Source of the DNA: Chryseobacterium jejuense
Lineage (GTDB): Bacteria > Bacteroidota > Bacteroidia > Flavobacteriales > Weeksellaceae
Direction of reading: 5' to 3'
Assembly: GCF_017877355.1 (NCBI RefSeq)
Contig: NZ_JAGIPR010000002.1
Span: forward strand, 1-64,000
Length of the DNA stretch: 64,000 nt
Made by a program: the position numbers and the translations under genes. Below, one piece after another: positions 40,201 to 46,943 of this stretch; the first letter of the stretch is position 1, and the number at the start of each line of letters is the position of its first letter. The notes beneath the pieces were generated by a model. That model was not told where the DNA came from and ran no database searches. It saw only the letters and a list, made by a program, of their open reading frames with translations.

Positions 40201-40430
40201 AAGAGATACTGTTCTATCTTTTTTGCCACTTCTTCCTCAACCTGATGCTCATCGGCTCCCGGATAAAATGCATATACAGCAGCAGTAGGAATCTCAATTC
40301 GTGGATTTTCGCTTCGGGGCATATTGATAAGAGAATTGATCCCCATTACCATCAACAGGACTACCAGCACGATCACTACCTGCTTGTACTTCATCACAGC
40401 TTCCAGAAAATGCACTTTTTTATTCGTCAT
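37293..40430 (-). CDS. RND-family efflux permease
   Basis: The inner-membrane proton-driven pump of the tripartite system. From the ATG at 40430 the protein has 1045 residues with the RND plan of twelve membrane spans and two large periplasmic loops. The fourth span reads GMVVDNAIVVVDN, with a single Asp where AcrB has Asp-Asp, as in many Bacteroidetes AcrB/HAE1-like pumps. GIVVRNGIILVDY marks the tenth to eleventh span. Substrates are unknown; organic compounds are likelier than metals. The frame is open to 40472 but that would overlap the fusion-protein gene; 40430 leaves a 19-base spacing. Confidence 0.94.
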   Translation of the reverse strand: MTNKKVHFLEAVMKYKQVVIVLVVLLMVMGINSLINMPRSENPRIEIPTAAVYAFYPGADEHQVEEEVAKKIEQYLFSFEEIKKKKVKAEVKEGQVFFTVEMNTDVKDRKKFWHTLQLDMDANLRPKLPAGVVGPFINSNFANVTAMIISVSSKERTYAEIERYVDKLEDGLKVIPTVSKINRSGGQKQQIYIKINDQKLQQYGFGINTLVSAIQQQNVTGYNGEISSGSNAIIPVFTNSRYKNISDIAEQIVYTTPAGNVVRLKDVADLERRFEEPSSLVRIGDEKAMVLTVDMQPGNNIVAFGKEVEKKIEDIQKNFPPDIHMKTIVNQPEAVGESISHFMVEFAMAIGSVVLVVMLLLPIRVAGVASAAAPISIIITFGLMQIVGLELHQVTLAALIIVLGMVVDNAIVVVDNYIEKLDEGITPWTAAWQAAQQLSLPIFTATMAIIFAFAPLALFMDGIAKDFMFSLPITVAIALITSMLVALFLTPYTCYVFIKKGLKHKVSDRPLKKNMLDHLQTAFDNGIGLAFKWPKTTMFIGVLSIVSALFIATKVDPEFFPLTERNQFNMEVWMPNGTSLEKTEVKVKELEKILKKDNRVVDITSFVGMSSPRFHTSYAPESPKKYFAQVFITTISNDASNEMVKEYLEKLKNFIPDGSIKLKQLSFQEGSPIDIRVVSDNESNQRSVALEIKNILENTPGTNNVRLSSEYDYMGVKLNVDDVKANRLGVTNQAITQTLGAGLKGYSVSTLWEGDKPVDIFLRYDSISRKDMNALENLHIQSHFGGKIPLKEVATLQPEWHTGVISRRNGIKYTSVLAESQLGPKPSRILKEALPKIEALALPAGTTIQYGGDAESTAENTPGMMLSLSVSLILIFLTLLFQFKSLGKALIILCTFLLSLFGAFFGLFITGNPLGMTGFMGIISLIGIVVRNGIILVDYADELIREHGYSHKAAAIAAAKRRMRPIFLTSAAAAVGVVPMILGKSPMWAPLGSVLAFGLIFSMIFTLFIVPVMYYKLLKDPVPKDETPEDQLDDEVILYKPKPHH

Positions 40431-40449
40431 TTCTTTTATTTCTTTTGAA

Positions 40450-41490
40450 TTAAAATTTAACAGGCTGACCATCTTCCAGGCGCGTCTGCCCAGAAATAAT
40501 TACCTGATCATCCGGAACCAGCCCACTTTTGATAACTACATCGCTGGCGCCTGCCATATTCTGCATTTCTATTCTCTTTTTAAATGCTATAGCCTTATTT
40601 TTAGCAGATTTTACGGTATACACATAGCTCGAACCATCAGGGTCTTTGAGGACTGCCTGAGCAGGAAGAATAATGACATCCTTACTTTTACCGGTATTGA
40701 TGTTGATATCCGTAATCATCCCCGGCAGTATCTGACCTCCTGGATTGTCTAGACGTATCTTTACCGTATATGTTCTGGAATTGTCATCTGCCTGAGGATT
40801 GATGATGGTGATATTTCCATCAATCGTACGATTAAGACTTGGGATGGAAATTTCAGCAGGAGTTCCTATTTTCAGTGAACTGATCTCATTCTCCGTGATA
40901 GATGCAACTGCATACACCTTATCTGTTTTCACAATAGTAAATGCCGGAACTCCGGGTGCTGCTGTAGCACCGGCTTCGGTAAGCTTTTGGGAAACGATCC
41001 CTGAAAAAGAAGCATAAAGCCTGGTATCTTTCAAATTTTTCATGGCAATATCTCTATTGGCTTTAGATTGTGCCAGCGCTACCTTTGCAGCGATATAATC
41101 TCTTTCCGGTAAACTTTTTTTAAGATACAGCTGGTTGAGACGGTTGAAATTGTCCTGAGCCTGATCCATTCCTGCGCCGGCAACAGCCAGGGTATTCTGA
41201 TAAGTACTGGTTTCTATGGCCGCTAAAAGCTGACCTTTAGATACACGCTGACCCTCCTGAACATATACTGCGGTAACACGGCCGGAAACTCCAAAACCAA
41301 TGTTCACACTGTTGTCTGCCAGAATATTTCCACTGTAAGAAAATGTTTCAGGCTGGGAAATCCTTTCTATTTTCTGCACGGCAACCTTTATAGGCTCAAC
41401 TTTGACTGTAGGTTGCTCTTTTCCGCCACATGCTGAAAGCAGCAACAGACTTCCTAATAAAAAAAGACTTTTCTTTTTTTTGATTATCAT
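40450..41490 (-). CDS. RND efflux periplasmic adaptor (HlyD/MFP) lipoprotein
   Basis: The adaptor that links the permease to the TolC duct. From the ATG at 41490 it is 346 residues, with a lipoprotein signal (MIIKKKKSLFLLGSLLLLSAC, Cys after LLSA) and the MFP order: beta-barrel and lipoyl half (VSGRVTAVYVQEGQRVSKGQLLA), alpha-helical hairpin (about 105-160), second lipoyl half (ASFSGIVSQKLTEAGATAAPG), and beta-barrel (GTPAEISIPSLN). It is the first gene of the operon; the upstream region carries a promoter-like box and a perfect palindrome. Confidence 0.93.
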   Translation of the reverse strand: MIIKKKKSLFLLGSLLLLSACGGKEQPTVKVEPIKVAVQKIERISQPETFSYSGNILADNSVNIGFGVSGRVTAVYVQEGQRVSKGQLLAAIETSTYQNTLAVAGAGMDQAQDNFNRLNQLYLKKSLPERDYIAAKVALAQSKANRDIAMKNLKDTRLYASFSGIVSQKLTEAGATAAPGVPAFTIVKTDKVYAVASITENEISSLKIGTPAEISIPSLNRTIDGNITIINPQADDNSRTYTVKIRLDNPGGQILPGMITDININTGKSKDVIILPAQAVLKDPDGSSYVYTVKSAKNKAIAFKKRIEMQNMAGASDVVIKSGLVPDDQVIISGQTRLEDGQPVKF

Positions 41491-41542
41491 AAAATAAATT
41501 TTTACCGTTAAAGGGGACCCAATCGTAAATTGGTTCACCGTG

Positions 41543-41550
41543 CAAATTTG
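41543..41550 (-). promoter_or_regulatory. candidate -7 promoter element of the efflux operon
   Basis: CAAATTTG reads the same on both strands and differs from TAnnTTTG by one base. It lies 53 bases before the fusion-protein ATG. Confidence 0.3.
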
Positions 41551-41640
41551 AGGTAAGGAAATACATGATAAAAGGTCTGTTTTTGGCTGATATTGGTCTA
41601 AAACGAAACCATTATTCTCCAGAAGATAATAGCTTAATAT

Positions 41641-41654
41641 GGAATAGCTATTCC
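41641..41654. promoter_or_regulatory. perfect 14-bp palindrome, candidate repressor operator
   Basis: GGAATAGCTATTCC is a perfect dyad without spacer, located between the efflux operon start (41490, minus) and the plus-strand ORFs that lead to the TetR gene. Size and symmetry suit a TetR-family dimer. It is 150 bases upstream of the operon ATG, so it could sit over a more distal promoter. Binding is inference. Confidence 0.45.
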
Positions 41655-41704
41655 GAGCCTGTTAAAACAAACCAGCTTATTTTGTGTAAGGCCTTTGCAA
41701 TGCA

Positions 41705-42025
41705 ATGATTTTGAATGATACTGAGATCATTTATTTTCTTTTAAAGAATTTTCTTACCGACTATTTGAAAACAGATTGCACTAAAGATGCTCCTTTGAAA
41801 ATAATGAGCATTCCAAAAAACTGCTCTTATATAAGGGCAATTCTAAAATATTCAGAGATGATTATTTGTTCAGATTTTGACCAGTTTACACCGAATTCAG
41901 ACCTTTTTTATTACCATTTTACTGCAGAAATTTGCATTATCAACCAATATGAAAGAAAATTAATGAAGTACCGGACCATATCTGTAACCAGTGAGCTGAT
42001 TGGTAAAAAACAAGTCTGGTACTGA
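41705..42025 (+). CDS. unrecognised ORF, possibly a remnant
   Basis: A 106-codon ORF with AT-rich composition, many Ile and Tyr and no signal peptide or motif. It begins with ATG about 50 bases after the palindrome. The following 350 bases (42026-42377) have no intact gene but contain short translatable stretches broken by stops, so this may be the 5' part of a decayed gene. Nothing supports a function. Confidence 0.3.
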   Translation: MILNDTEIIYFLLKNFLTDYLKTDCTKDAPLKIMSIPKNCSYIRAILKYSEMIICSDFDQFTPNSDLFYYHFTAEICIINQYERKLMKYRTISVTSELIGKKQVWY

Positions 42026-42377
42026 TTACAAATATTGATTGCTGGAGTGAATGGGATTTCAACATTGAAAACTCAAAATGTATTGAAACTAAGGTCGGGA
42101 AACTAAGCTTATTTAGCTAACACCGTAATTTTCTTACAGCGAGAGATGTTGATGGGGAATTGATACCTTATGAAAACTCCACATTCTGAATCCGTCTTGC
42201 CGGATCCAAACTGTACAGTAAATATGTAATGGAAGATACAACGAAGGGATTGAAAATAACCATTATTACTTCTGTTTCTGGGTTTTTGGCTGAGCTATGG
42301 AATTTGTTGGTGGTAAAAAGAATTGAGCAATACTCCCAAAGATCTTATCATAATCGTTGAACACATAAAAAATAGAA
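42026..42377. other. gene-free stretch with broken coding-like sequence
   Basis: No ORF of useful length occurs on either strand except shadows. Short open stretches in changing frames (for example near 42130-42250) suggest a degraded gene; I could not recognise the parent. Confidence 0.3.
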
Positions 42378-42629
42378 ATGAAAAACAATGTGCTTTTTAA
42401 AACAAAATTCAAAAAAATTATAGATGCTTTCTGGCTTAGGGAAGATATCCTGGAAACAATTCCCAACTGCCAGTGCGAATATCTTGACAGCAATTTCAGA
42501 CTATTGAGTGTATCTTCTGAAACTTTATTTTCAGAAAATGAACTTAAACCTGTTTTTGAATTGTATAAAACGGAATTCTCTATTGTGGAAAGAAATATCT
42601 CAAGAGGCAGGTTGCATATCATATCCTGA
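42378..42629 (+). CDS. hypothetical 83-residue protein coupled to the TetR gene
   Basis: The ORF ends two bases before the ATG of the TetR-family regulator, a spacing that implies translational coupling. The product is a mixed-charge soluble protein with two cysteines (NCQCE) and no recognised domain. A minus-strand ORF covers the same region but lacks any context. Because of the tight spacing I favour the plus-strand gene. Confidence 0.5.
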   Translation: MKNNVLFKTKFKKIIDAFWLREDILETIPNCQCEYLDSNFRLLSVSSETLFSENELKPVFELYKTEFSIVERNISRGRLHIIS

Positions 42630-42631
42630 TA

Positions 42632-43210
42632 ATGAATAATCTACCAACAAAAATCTTGAATACTGAAGAAAAAATAAAGAAAATTGCTAAATATGTGCTT
42701 TTCGTGGAAGGCAGGTTCTATGCCACAACACAGCAGATCGCACAAAGCGCAGGTATGGACAGAACGGCAATACATTATTATTTCCGTACAAAAGTCAACC
42801 TTGTTAACATCATCATTGGTGAAGTGATCAATGAATTTCCAGCTCCCGCTTGGAATGATATTAAGGAGCTCTCACTGAAGGAGAAACTGAAAAGATATAT
42901 TGATTTCAATACTGAAAAAAGCAAAAAATATCCTTACCTGGATGTTTATATTATCACCCAGAATGAGTGTTTAGGATTCGGGGAGAAATTATTTTTCCCG
43001 TTGACGGAAATGATACCTGAGATCTCAGTTTGTATCCGTGAAGAAAGGACAAGCTACAACAATGCCTTATTGTTTCTTGTCGATCTTGTTTCCATGGTTT
43101 CAGGTTTTCATATCTCTGCCGATTTCTTTAGGAAAAGATCAGATATTGTATTACCATCATCTTTCTACCATCAAAGAGCTGAAAGTATTATAAATTTATT
43201 TTTAAAATAA
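42632..43210 (+). CDS. TetR/AcrR-family transcriptional regulator
   Basis: The 192-residue protein has a TetR helix-turn-helix (about 27-60: FYATTQQIAQSAGMDRTAIHYYF followed by RTKVNLVNIIIGEV) and a C-terminal ligand-binding helical domain. Such proteins usually repress a neighbouring pump gene until a ligand binds. It is divergent from the efflux operon with about 1.1 kb between, and the perfect palindrome at 41641-41654 is the best operator candidate. The start at 42632 follows the small ORF by two bases. Confidence 0.9.
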   Translation: MNNLPTKILNTEEKIKKIAKYVLFVEGRFYATTQQIAQSAGMDRTAIHYYFRTKVNLVNIIIGEVINEFPAPAWNDIKELSLKEKLKRYIDFNTEKSKKYPYLDVYIITQNECLGFGEKLFFPLTEMIPEISVCIREERTSYNNALLFLVDLVSMVSGFHISADFFRKRSDIVLPSSFYHQRAESIINLFLK

Positions 43211-43308
43211 ATATCAAATTTGAAAATCAGCCGTATGATGAATTTTCGAATATATAGCATGATCCAGCGGCTTATTTATTAACTTTACTAACGTTCATAT
43301 TAAAAGCT

Positions 43309-44214
43309 ATGACTCATAAAGATATTGTTTTTCATAATCTCCACGATCTGTTTAAAATGATCGACAAAAACGGTGATAATCAAAAAAATAACAATGATTT
43401 TTTCATCATCCGGGAATCTCACGACCTGGACGAAAATTCTTACAAATATCCTTTCAGAACAGACAATGGCGTAGTTATGCTGGTTACAGAAGGGGGAGGT
43501 AAAATACAGATTAATCTTGAAGAAATAAGCGTTAAAAAAGATGATATTGTTATTTTTACCCCAAATTCAATTATTTATCCAGCCCACAAAGATTCTTACA
43601 TCAGGGCAAGGGGGATTGTCTTCAACGATTCTTTTGTTCAAAAAAATATCCGCCACATGCATTACATCAATGAGATCATCTTCTTTTCCGAAAGAAATAC
43701 TCCGATTTTACATCCCGGCTTTAATGAAAGGGAAACCATAAGGTTCCTGCTTGATAAGATCAGTCTGGCGGATGAGCAGGAAAATTATTATTCGAAAGAC
43801 ATCATTAACCATTATTTTAATGCGCTGCTCCTTGAGCTGATGGTATTATACCGCTATAATGACACCAGAACGATTGATTCTAAAACATCAAGAAAGAAGG
43901 ATCTTATCAATCAGTTTCTTATTCTGCTTTCTGAGCATTCCAAAAAAGAGAGAGCTGTTGAGTTTTATGCTGAGAAGCTATTTGTGAGCCCAAGCTATCT
44001 GACACGAATCGTAAAAGAAGCCTCTGGTGAATCTACCCGTACCGTCATTACCAATTCTGTCATTATTGAGGCTCGTGATCTGCTCTTGAATTCTAATCTT
44101 TCCATTACACAGATTGCAGAAGAGCTTAATTTCAGTGATCAGTCTTTTTTTGGTAAATTCTTTAAAAAGAAAATGAAAATGTCTCCTAAAATGTTCAGGT
44201 CAAAAATGAAGTGA
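43309..44214 (+). CDS. AraC-family transcriptional regulator
   Basis: The 301-residue protein has an N-terminal cupin-like sensing domain (about 40-150: NGVVMLVTEGGGKIQINLEEISVKKDDIVIFTP in part) and a C-terminal double helix-turn-helix (about 205-300: AEKLFVSPSYLTRIVKEASGES and ITQIAEELNFSDQSFFGKFFKKKMKMSPKMFR in part). It follows the TetR gene by 98 bases on the same strand. The target is probably the efflux/SDR set (inference). Confidence 0.9.
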   Translation: MTHKDIVFHNLHDLFKMIDKNGDNQKNNNDFFIIRESHDLDENSYKYPFRTDNGVVMLVTEGGGKIQINLEEISVKKDDIVIFTPNSIIYPAHKDSYIRARGIVFNDSFVQKNIRHMHYINEIIFFSERNTPILHPGFNERETIRFLLDKISLADEQENYYSKDIINHYFNALLLELMVLYRYNDTRTIDSKTSRKKDLINQFLILLSEHSKKERAVEFYAEKLFVSPSYLTRIVKEASGESTRTVITNSVIIEARDLLLNSNLSITQIAEELNFSDQSFFGKFFKKKMKMSPKMFRSKMK

Positions 44215-44475
44215 GAACTATTACCAAATAATCTAAACTCCTAAAGCTGTCTTATAATATATTTACTGCCAACAAGAGCCCAGAATGCAGCAAATGGGAT
44301 TCGTCGGCGAAACTAAAGGGTAGGTAAGTATACTAATAAGGCGCCATTAGGATTTATAATAGAAAGAATCCAAGCTTCAATAATTGAACTCTAAATGTCC
44401 CAATGGTAAAAGTTTAGGTCATAGATTTTTATGAGCGTAAAAAAGGAAATGATTTGTAAATAGTGTCTCCTTTAG
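44215..44475. other. gene-free stretch before the tRNA region
   Basis: I see no ORF, promoter box or strong hairpin here. The end of the stretch runs into a truncated tRNA. Confidence 0.4.
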
Positions 44476-44530
44476 TGAGCGCGAAAGGATTCGAACCTTT
44501 GCCCGTCCCGATTACAAATCGGGATGCTCT
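44476..44530 (-). pseudogene. truncated tRNA fragment (Thr-type anticodon TGT)
   Basis: On the minus strand this is the 3' two thirds of a tRNA: anticodon stem CCCGA/TCGGG with loop TTTGTAA (anticodon TGT), a T arm identical to the tRNA-Arg next to it (GGTTCGAATCC) and 3' acceptor CGCGCTC. The D arm and 5' acceptor are gone; similarity stops after AGAGC. It shares 23 identical bases with the remnant at 34383-34451. Confidence 0.7.
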
Positions 44531-44572
44531 GTTATATCTGTCATTGAGTGTTTACTAAGAGAAATGAGAACA

Positions 44573-44606
44573 TAAAAAAAGAACCCATAATTTCTTATGA
44601 GTTCTT
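44573..44606 (-). terminator. terminator of the first tRNA cassette
   Basis: The AAGAACCCATAA/TTATGAGTTCTT stem (one mismatch) has a four-base loop and, on the minus strand, is followed by a seven-T run. It lies directly after the tRNA-Arg 3' end. Confidence 0.75.
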
Positions 44607-44609
44607 CAG

Positions 44610-44683
44610 TGAGCGCGAAAGGATTCGAACCTTTGACCGTCTGCTTAGAAGGCAGATGCTCTATCCAGCTGAGCTACGCACCC
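44610..44683 (-). tRNA. tRNA-Arg (anticodon TCT), cassette copy 1
   Basis: A complete cloverleaf on the minus strand: acceptor GGGTGCG/CGCGCTC (one G-U), D arm, anticodon stem TCTGC/GCAGA with anticodon TCT, and T arm GGTTCGAATCC. No CCA is encoded. It is followed on the same transcript strand upstream by tRNA-Pro. Confidence 0.93.
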
Positions 44684-44715
44684 ATTGTGTAATTTTGAGA
44701 AAATTACCAAAACTG

Positions 44716-44790
44716 TCGGGGCGGCAGGATTCGAACCTGCGACCTCCTGGTCCCAAACCAGGCGCGATGACCGGACTACGCTACGCCCCG
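44716..44790 (-). tRNA. tRNA-Pro (anticodon TGG), cassette copy 1
   Basis: Acceptor CGGGGCG/CGCCCCG, anticodon stem CCTGG/CCAGG with loop TTTGGGA (anticodon TGG), T arm GGTTCGAATCC. It lies 32 bases upstream of tRNA-Arg on the minus strand. Confidence 0.93.
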
Positions 44791-44895
44791 ATAATGTCAT
44801 CCTTAATGAATTTTACTTCATTATTTTAATTTGAAAAAGCAAAATGCTTTCAAAAAATTAAAGTAAATAGACCTACAATAAGTGGATCTTTTTTG

Positions 44896-44969
44896 TGAGC
44901 GCGAAAGGATTCGAACCTTTGACCGTCTGCTTAGAAGGCAGATGCTCTATCCAGCTGAGCTACGCACCC
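44896..44969 (-). tRNA. tRNA-Arg (anticodon TCT), cassette copy 2
   Basis: Identical base for base to the tRNA-Arg at 44610-44683, including the spacer to tRNA-Pro. I found no clear terminator to its left, so it may be read through into copy 1. Confidence 0.93.
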
Positions 44970-45001
44970 ATTGTGTAATTTTGAGAAAATTACCAAAACT
45001 G

Positions 45002-45076
45002 TCGGGGCGGCAGGATTCGAACCTGCGACCTCCTGGTCCCAAACCAGGCGCGATGACCGGACTACGCTACGCCCCG
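45002..45076 (-). tRNA. tRNA-Pro (anticodon TGG), cassette copy 2
   Basis: Identical to the other two tRNA-Pro copies in the window. Its right flank resembles that of copy 1 for about 40 bases, so the duplicated unit extends into the promoter side. Confidence 0.93.
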
Positions 45077-45120
45077 ATTAAAGGTCATCAATAACGAATT
45101 TTACTTCGTTTTTGCGGTTG

Positions 45121-45128
45121 CAAAGGTA
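45121..45128 (-). promoter_or_regulatory. Bacteroidetes -7 promoter element of tRNA cassette 2 (TACCTTTG)
   Basis: CAAAGGTA on the plus strand reads TACCTTTG on the minus strand, 45 bases before tRNA-Pro copy 2. Confidence 0.6.
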
Positions 45129-45313
45129 CAATACTTTTTGAAAAAAAAAAATAAATTAAAGGATAATTTTTAATTAAATTTTGGAGAAACTTTTTTATTA
45201 ACTTTACTTGATTAATAACCATGGATTTAAGTTGACTGAAAAATTTTTGATTTTTTTCCTTTTCCATAGGCTCATTGGTTAATTTTATCCTCCCCATCTT
45301 TAAAATTTAAAAT

Positions 45314-45613
45314 ATGAAAACTCAGGATTTTTATAAAATATATCTTCCTGCTATTGAAAAAGCTCTTCAAAATGATGAAGTCAACGAAGGCTTTTATGTT
45401 AAAAGTCCGGAAGACTATATAGATCCGGAATCGATAGAAGAGGTGATCCGATACTTAGAAGAAAAGGAAGATGCGTTTTTAGAAAAAGTTGCTTATTATT
45501 TTGATGCAAAATCACACAATTTCCCCTCCATTCAGGGAGTTGAAATTACCATTTATAAGAAACAATTGGTAGAATGGATTTTGAAATTGAAAAAAGAATA
45601 TGAAAATAAATAA
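45314..45613 (+). CDS. hypothetical protein, 99 residues
   Basis: The acidic, helical protein (MKTQDFYKIYLPAIEKALQNDE...) has no signal peptide, Cys or known motif. The coding pattern is regular and a basic C-terminal helix (LVEWILKLKKEYENK) closes it, so it looks like a genuine gene. It sits between the second and third tRNA cassettes, so it would be lost if these recombined. No family recognised. Confidence 0.65.
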   Translation: MKTQDFYKIYLPAIEKALQNDEVNEGFYVKSPEDYIDPESIEEVIRYLEEKEDAFLEKVAYYFDAKSHNFPSIQGVEITIYKKQLVEWILKLKKEYENK

Positions 45614-45782
45614 AAGTTTATGATGATCAGTATGATATTAATGTTTGGTGATGTTATAATGATTTGTAGTTGAGTGTATTAATAAAAGAATGTATCCTTA
45701 ATTATGAAGGATTAAGTTTTATCTTCAAACTTCGCTACTTCCAGCTTCCCTCCTCCAGCTTCCTTTATCTCTCCTGAATTCC

Positions 45783-45790
45783 TATATTTG
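45783..45790 (+). promoter_or_regulatory. Bacteroidetes -7 promoter element (TATATTTG), near-leaderless
   Basis: TATATTTG ends only four bases before the ATG of the nuclease gene, so the transcript would have almost no 5' leader. Confidence 0.55.
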
Positions 45791-45794
45791 CCGC

Positions 45795-46310
45795 ATGAAA
45801 CGATTAATGTTGATGAGCCTGCTTTTCCCGGCAATCCTGTTTTCACAAACGAGCGGAAAAGTAATTAAAGTATCAGATGGAGATACTATTACAGTCCTTT
45901 TAAAAGGAAATACACAAAAGAAACTAAGATTGGCAGAAGTAGATTGTCCGGAAAATGGACAGGCTTTTGGGAAAAATGCCAAACAATTCACCTCTGCGCA
46001 GGTATTTGGAAAAACGGTTAAGTTCAAAGAGACCAGTACAGACCGTTATGGACGCTCTATTGCCAGAATTTATTATGATAATGATAAATACCTATCCAAA
46101 GAAGTTATTAAAGCCGGAATGGGGTGGTGGTACTTTTCTTATTCCAAGGATGATTCTTTAGGAAAGCTGCAGGAAAAAGCCCAACAGAACAAGATTGGCC
46201 TTTGGCAGGATGTTCATGCTGTTGCTCCTTGGGACTACAGAAAAATGAAACGGGAACAATCGAAAAATAAGAAGATTGAAGCTGCTAAAATGCAATTGAA
46301 AGCAAAATAG
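45795..46310 (+). CDS. secreted thermonuclease (SNase) family protein
   Basis: The 171-residue protein has a signal peptide (MKRLMLMSLLFPAILFSQ) and a staphylococcal-nuclease fold: VIKVSDGDTITV, LRLAEVDCPE (metal and catalytic region), TDRYGRSIARIY (catalytic Arg) and AQQNKIGLWQ. It is expected to cleave DNA or RNA in the periplasm or outside the cell, with Ca2+. The tail is Lys-rich. ATGs at codons 5 and 7 could also serve, but the first keeps the Lys-Arg n-region. It has its own promoter and a terminator at 46384. Confidence 0.92.
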   Translation: MKRLMLMSLLFPAILFSQTSGKVIKVSDGDTITVLLKGNTQKKLRLAEVDCPENGQAFGKNAKQFTSAQVFGKTVKFKETSTDRYGRSIARIYYDNDKYLSKEVIKAGMGWWYFSYSKDDSLGKLQEKAQQNKIGLWQDVHAVAPWDYRKMKREQSKNKKIEAAKMQLKAK

Positions 46311-46383
46311 GCAGACGTCATAGGCGGAAAATAGAATATAATCATCAAGCGGTATTGTTGAATATTGATGAGCAGCAATAAAT

Positions 46384-46415
46384 AAAAGCCCTACAATTTA
46401 AATTGTAAGGCTTTT
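46384..46415. terminator. bidirectional terminator between nuclease and GG-leader peptide genes
   Basis: AAAAGCC, C, TACAATTT pairs with AAATTGTA, A, GGCTTTT (one mismatch). Both flanks are A/T-rich, and the two genes converge here. Confidence 0.75.
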
Positions 46416-46443
46416 GTTATTTATAAATCTCGAGATTTATATT

Positions 46444-46638
46444 TTATAAGTCATTTGGGTTTGGGAAAGGCCCACATAAGCATAGGCCGTTAGAGTCACA
46501 ACCTCCTTGGTCAAAACCTTGGTCTTTACATAAATCTCTACAAAATCGTGGAACACATTGATTGGGTATGATACCCCCTAAAATAGTTTTCAACTCATTT
46601 CTCTTTAGAGCACTGTTTTGTTTTTTGAATGTTTTCAT
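46444..46638 (-). CDS. double-glycine-leader peptide with defensin-like six-cysteine core
   Basis: The 64-residue precursor has a bacteriocin-type leader (MKTFKKQNSALKRNELKTIL then Gly21-Gly22), which is normally removed by a C39-peptidase ABC exporter. The 42-residue core has six cysteines (28, 33, 37, 47, 53, 55) spaced x4-x3-x9-x5-x1, with CxxxC, Gly-x-Cys (GGC) and CxC, the CS-alpha-beta defensin pattern. Chryseobacterium carries many GG-leader 'bacteriocin-like' peptides, but this spacing is unusual. No exporter, immunity or modification gene is nearby, so it would rely on genes elsewhere. It has its own promoter and lies between tRNA cassettes 2 and 3. Confidence 0.8.
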   Translation of the reverse strand: MKTFKKQNSALKRNELKTILGGIIPNQCVPRFCRDLCKDQGFDQGGCDSNGLCLCGPFPNPNDL

Positions 46639-46664
46639 GTTGATTGTTTTTTATATTATTGGCT

Positions 46665-46672
46665 CAAATATA
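46665..46672 (-). promoter_or_regulatory. Bacteroidetes -7 promoter element of the GG-leader peptide gene (TATATTTG)
   Basis: CAAATATA on the plus strand reads TATATTTG on the minus strand, 27 bases before the ATG. The rest of the gap up to 46910 shows no gene. Confidence 0.6.
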
Positions 46673-46910
46673 TAAAAATATTTTATCCTTTACGAGTGAA
46701 AAATTATTTATTGTAAACTATAATTGAAAATTTATGAGGTAGAGATTAGATGATGAGCTTTGTTATGGTAAAAAGGGGGATGATTCTATAGACTATTTGC
46801 CTATAAAGAATATTGAAATCCTGATTAGTTTAAATTTCGAAAACTAAAATGCTTATGATTGTAAGTAAGCTTGATTTCCGGAAGATCAATATAAATATAA
46901 TGAAAAACAA

Positions 46911-46940
46911 AAAACCTCACCATAAAAATGATGAGGTTTT
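46911..46940 (-). terminator. terminator of the third tRNA cassette
   Basis: AAAACCTCA/TGAGGTTTT stem with a 12-base loop, next to the tRNA-Arg 3' end; on the minus strand it continues TTGTTTTTCA. The same hairpin occurs at 34474-34507. Confidence 0.7.
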
Positions 46941-46943
46941 TTG

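Noticed and set aside
42266..42622. Minus-strand 118-codon ORF opposite the 83-codon ORF
   Set aside because: No promoter, no recognised domain, and the plus-strand ORF is tightly coupled to the TetR gene.
44548..44829. Plus-strand ORF over the first tRNA cassette (similar ones at 44882-45094 and 46849-47133)
   Set aside because: These translate tRNA-Arg and tRNA-Pro backwards (SGRQDSNLRPPG-type peptides). They are database-contaminating shadow ORFs, not genes.
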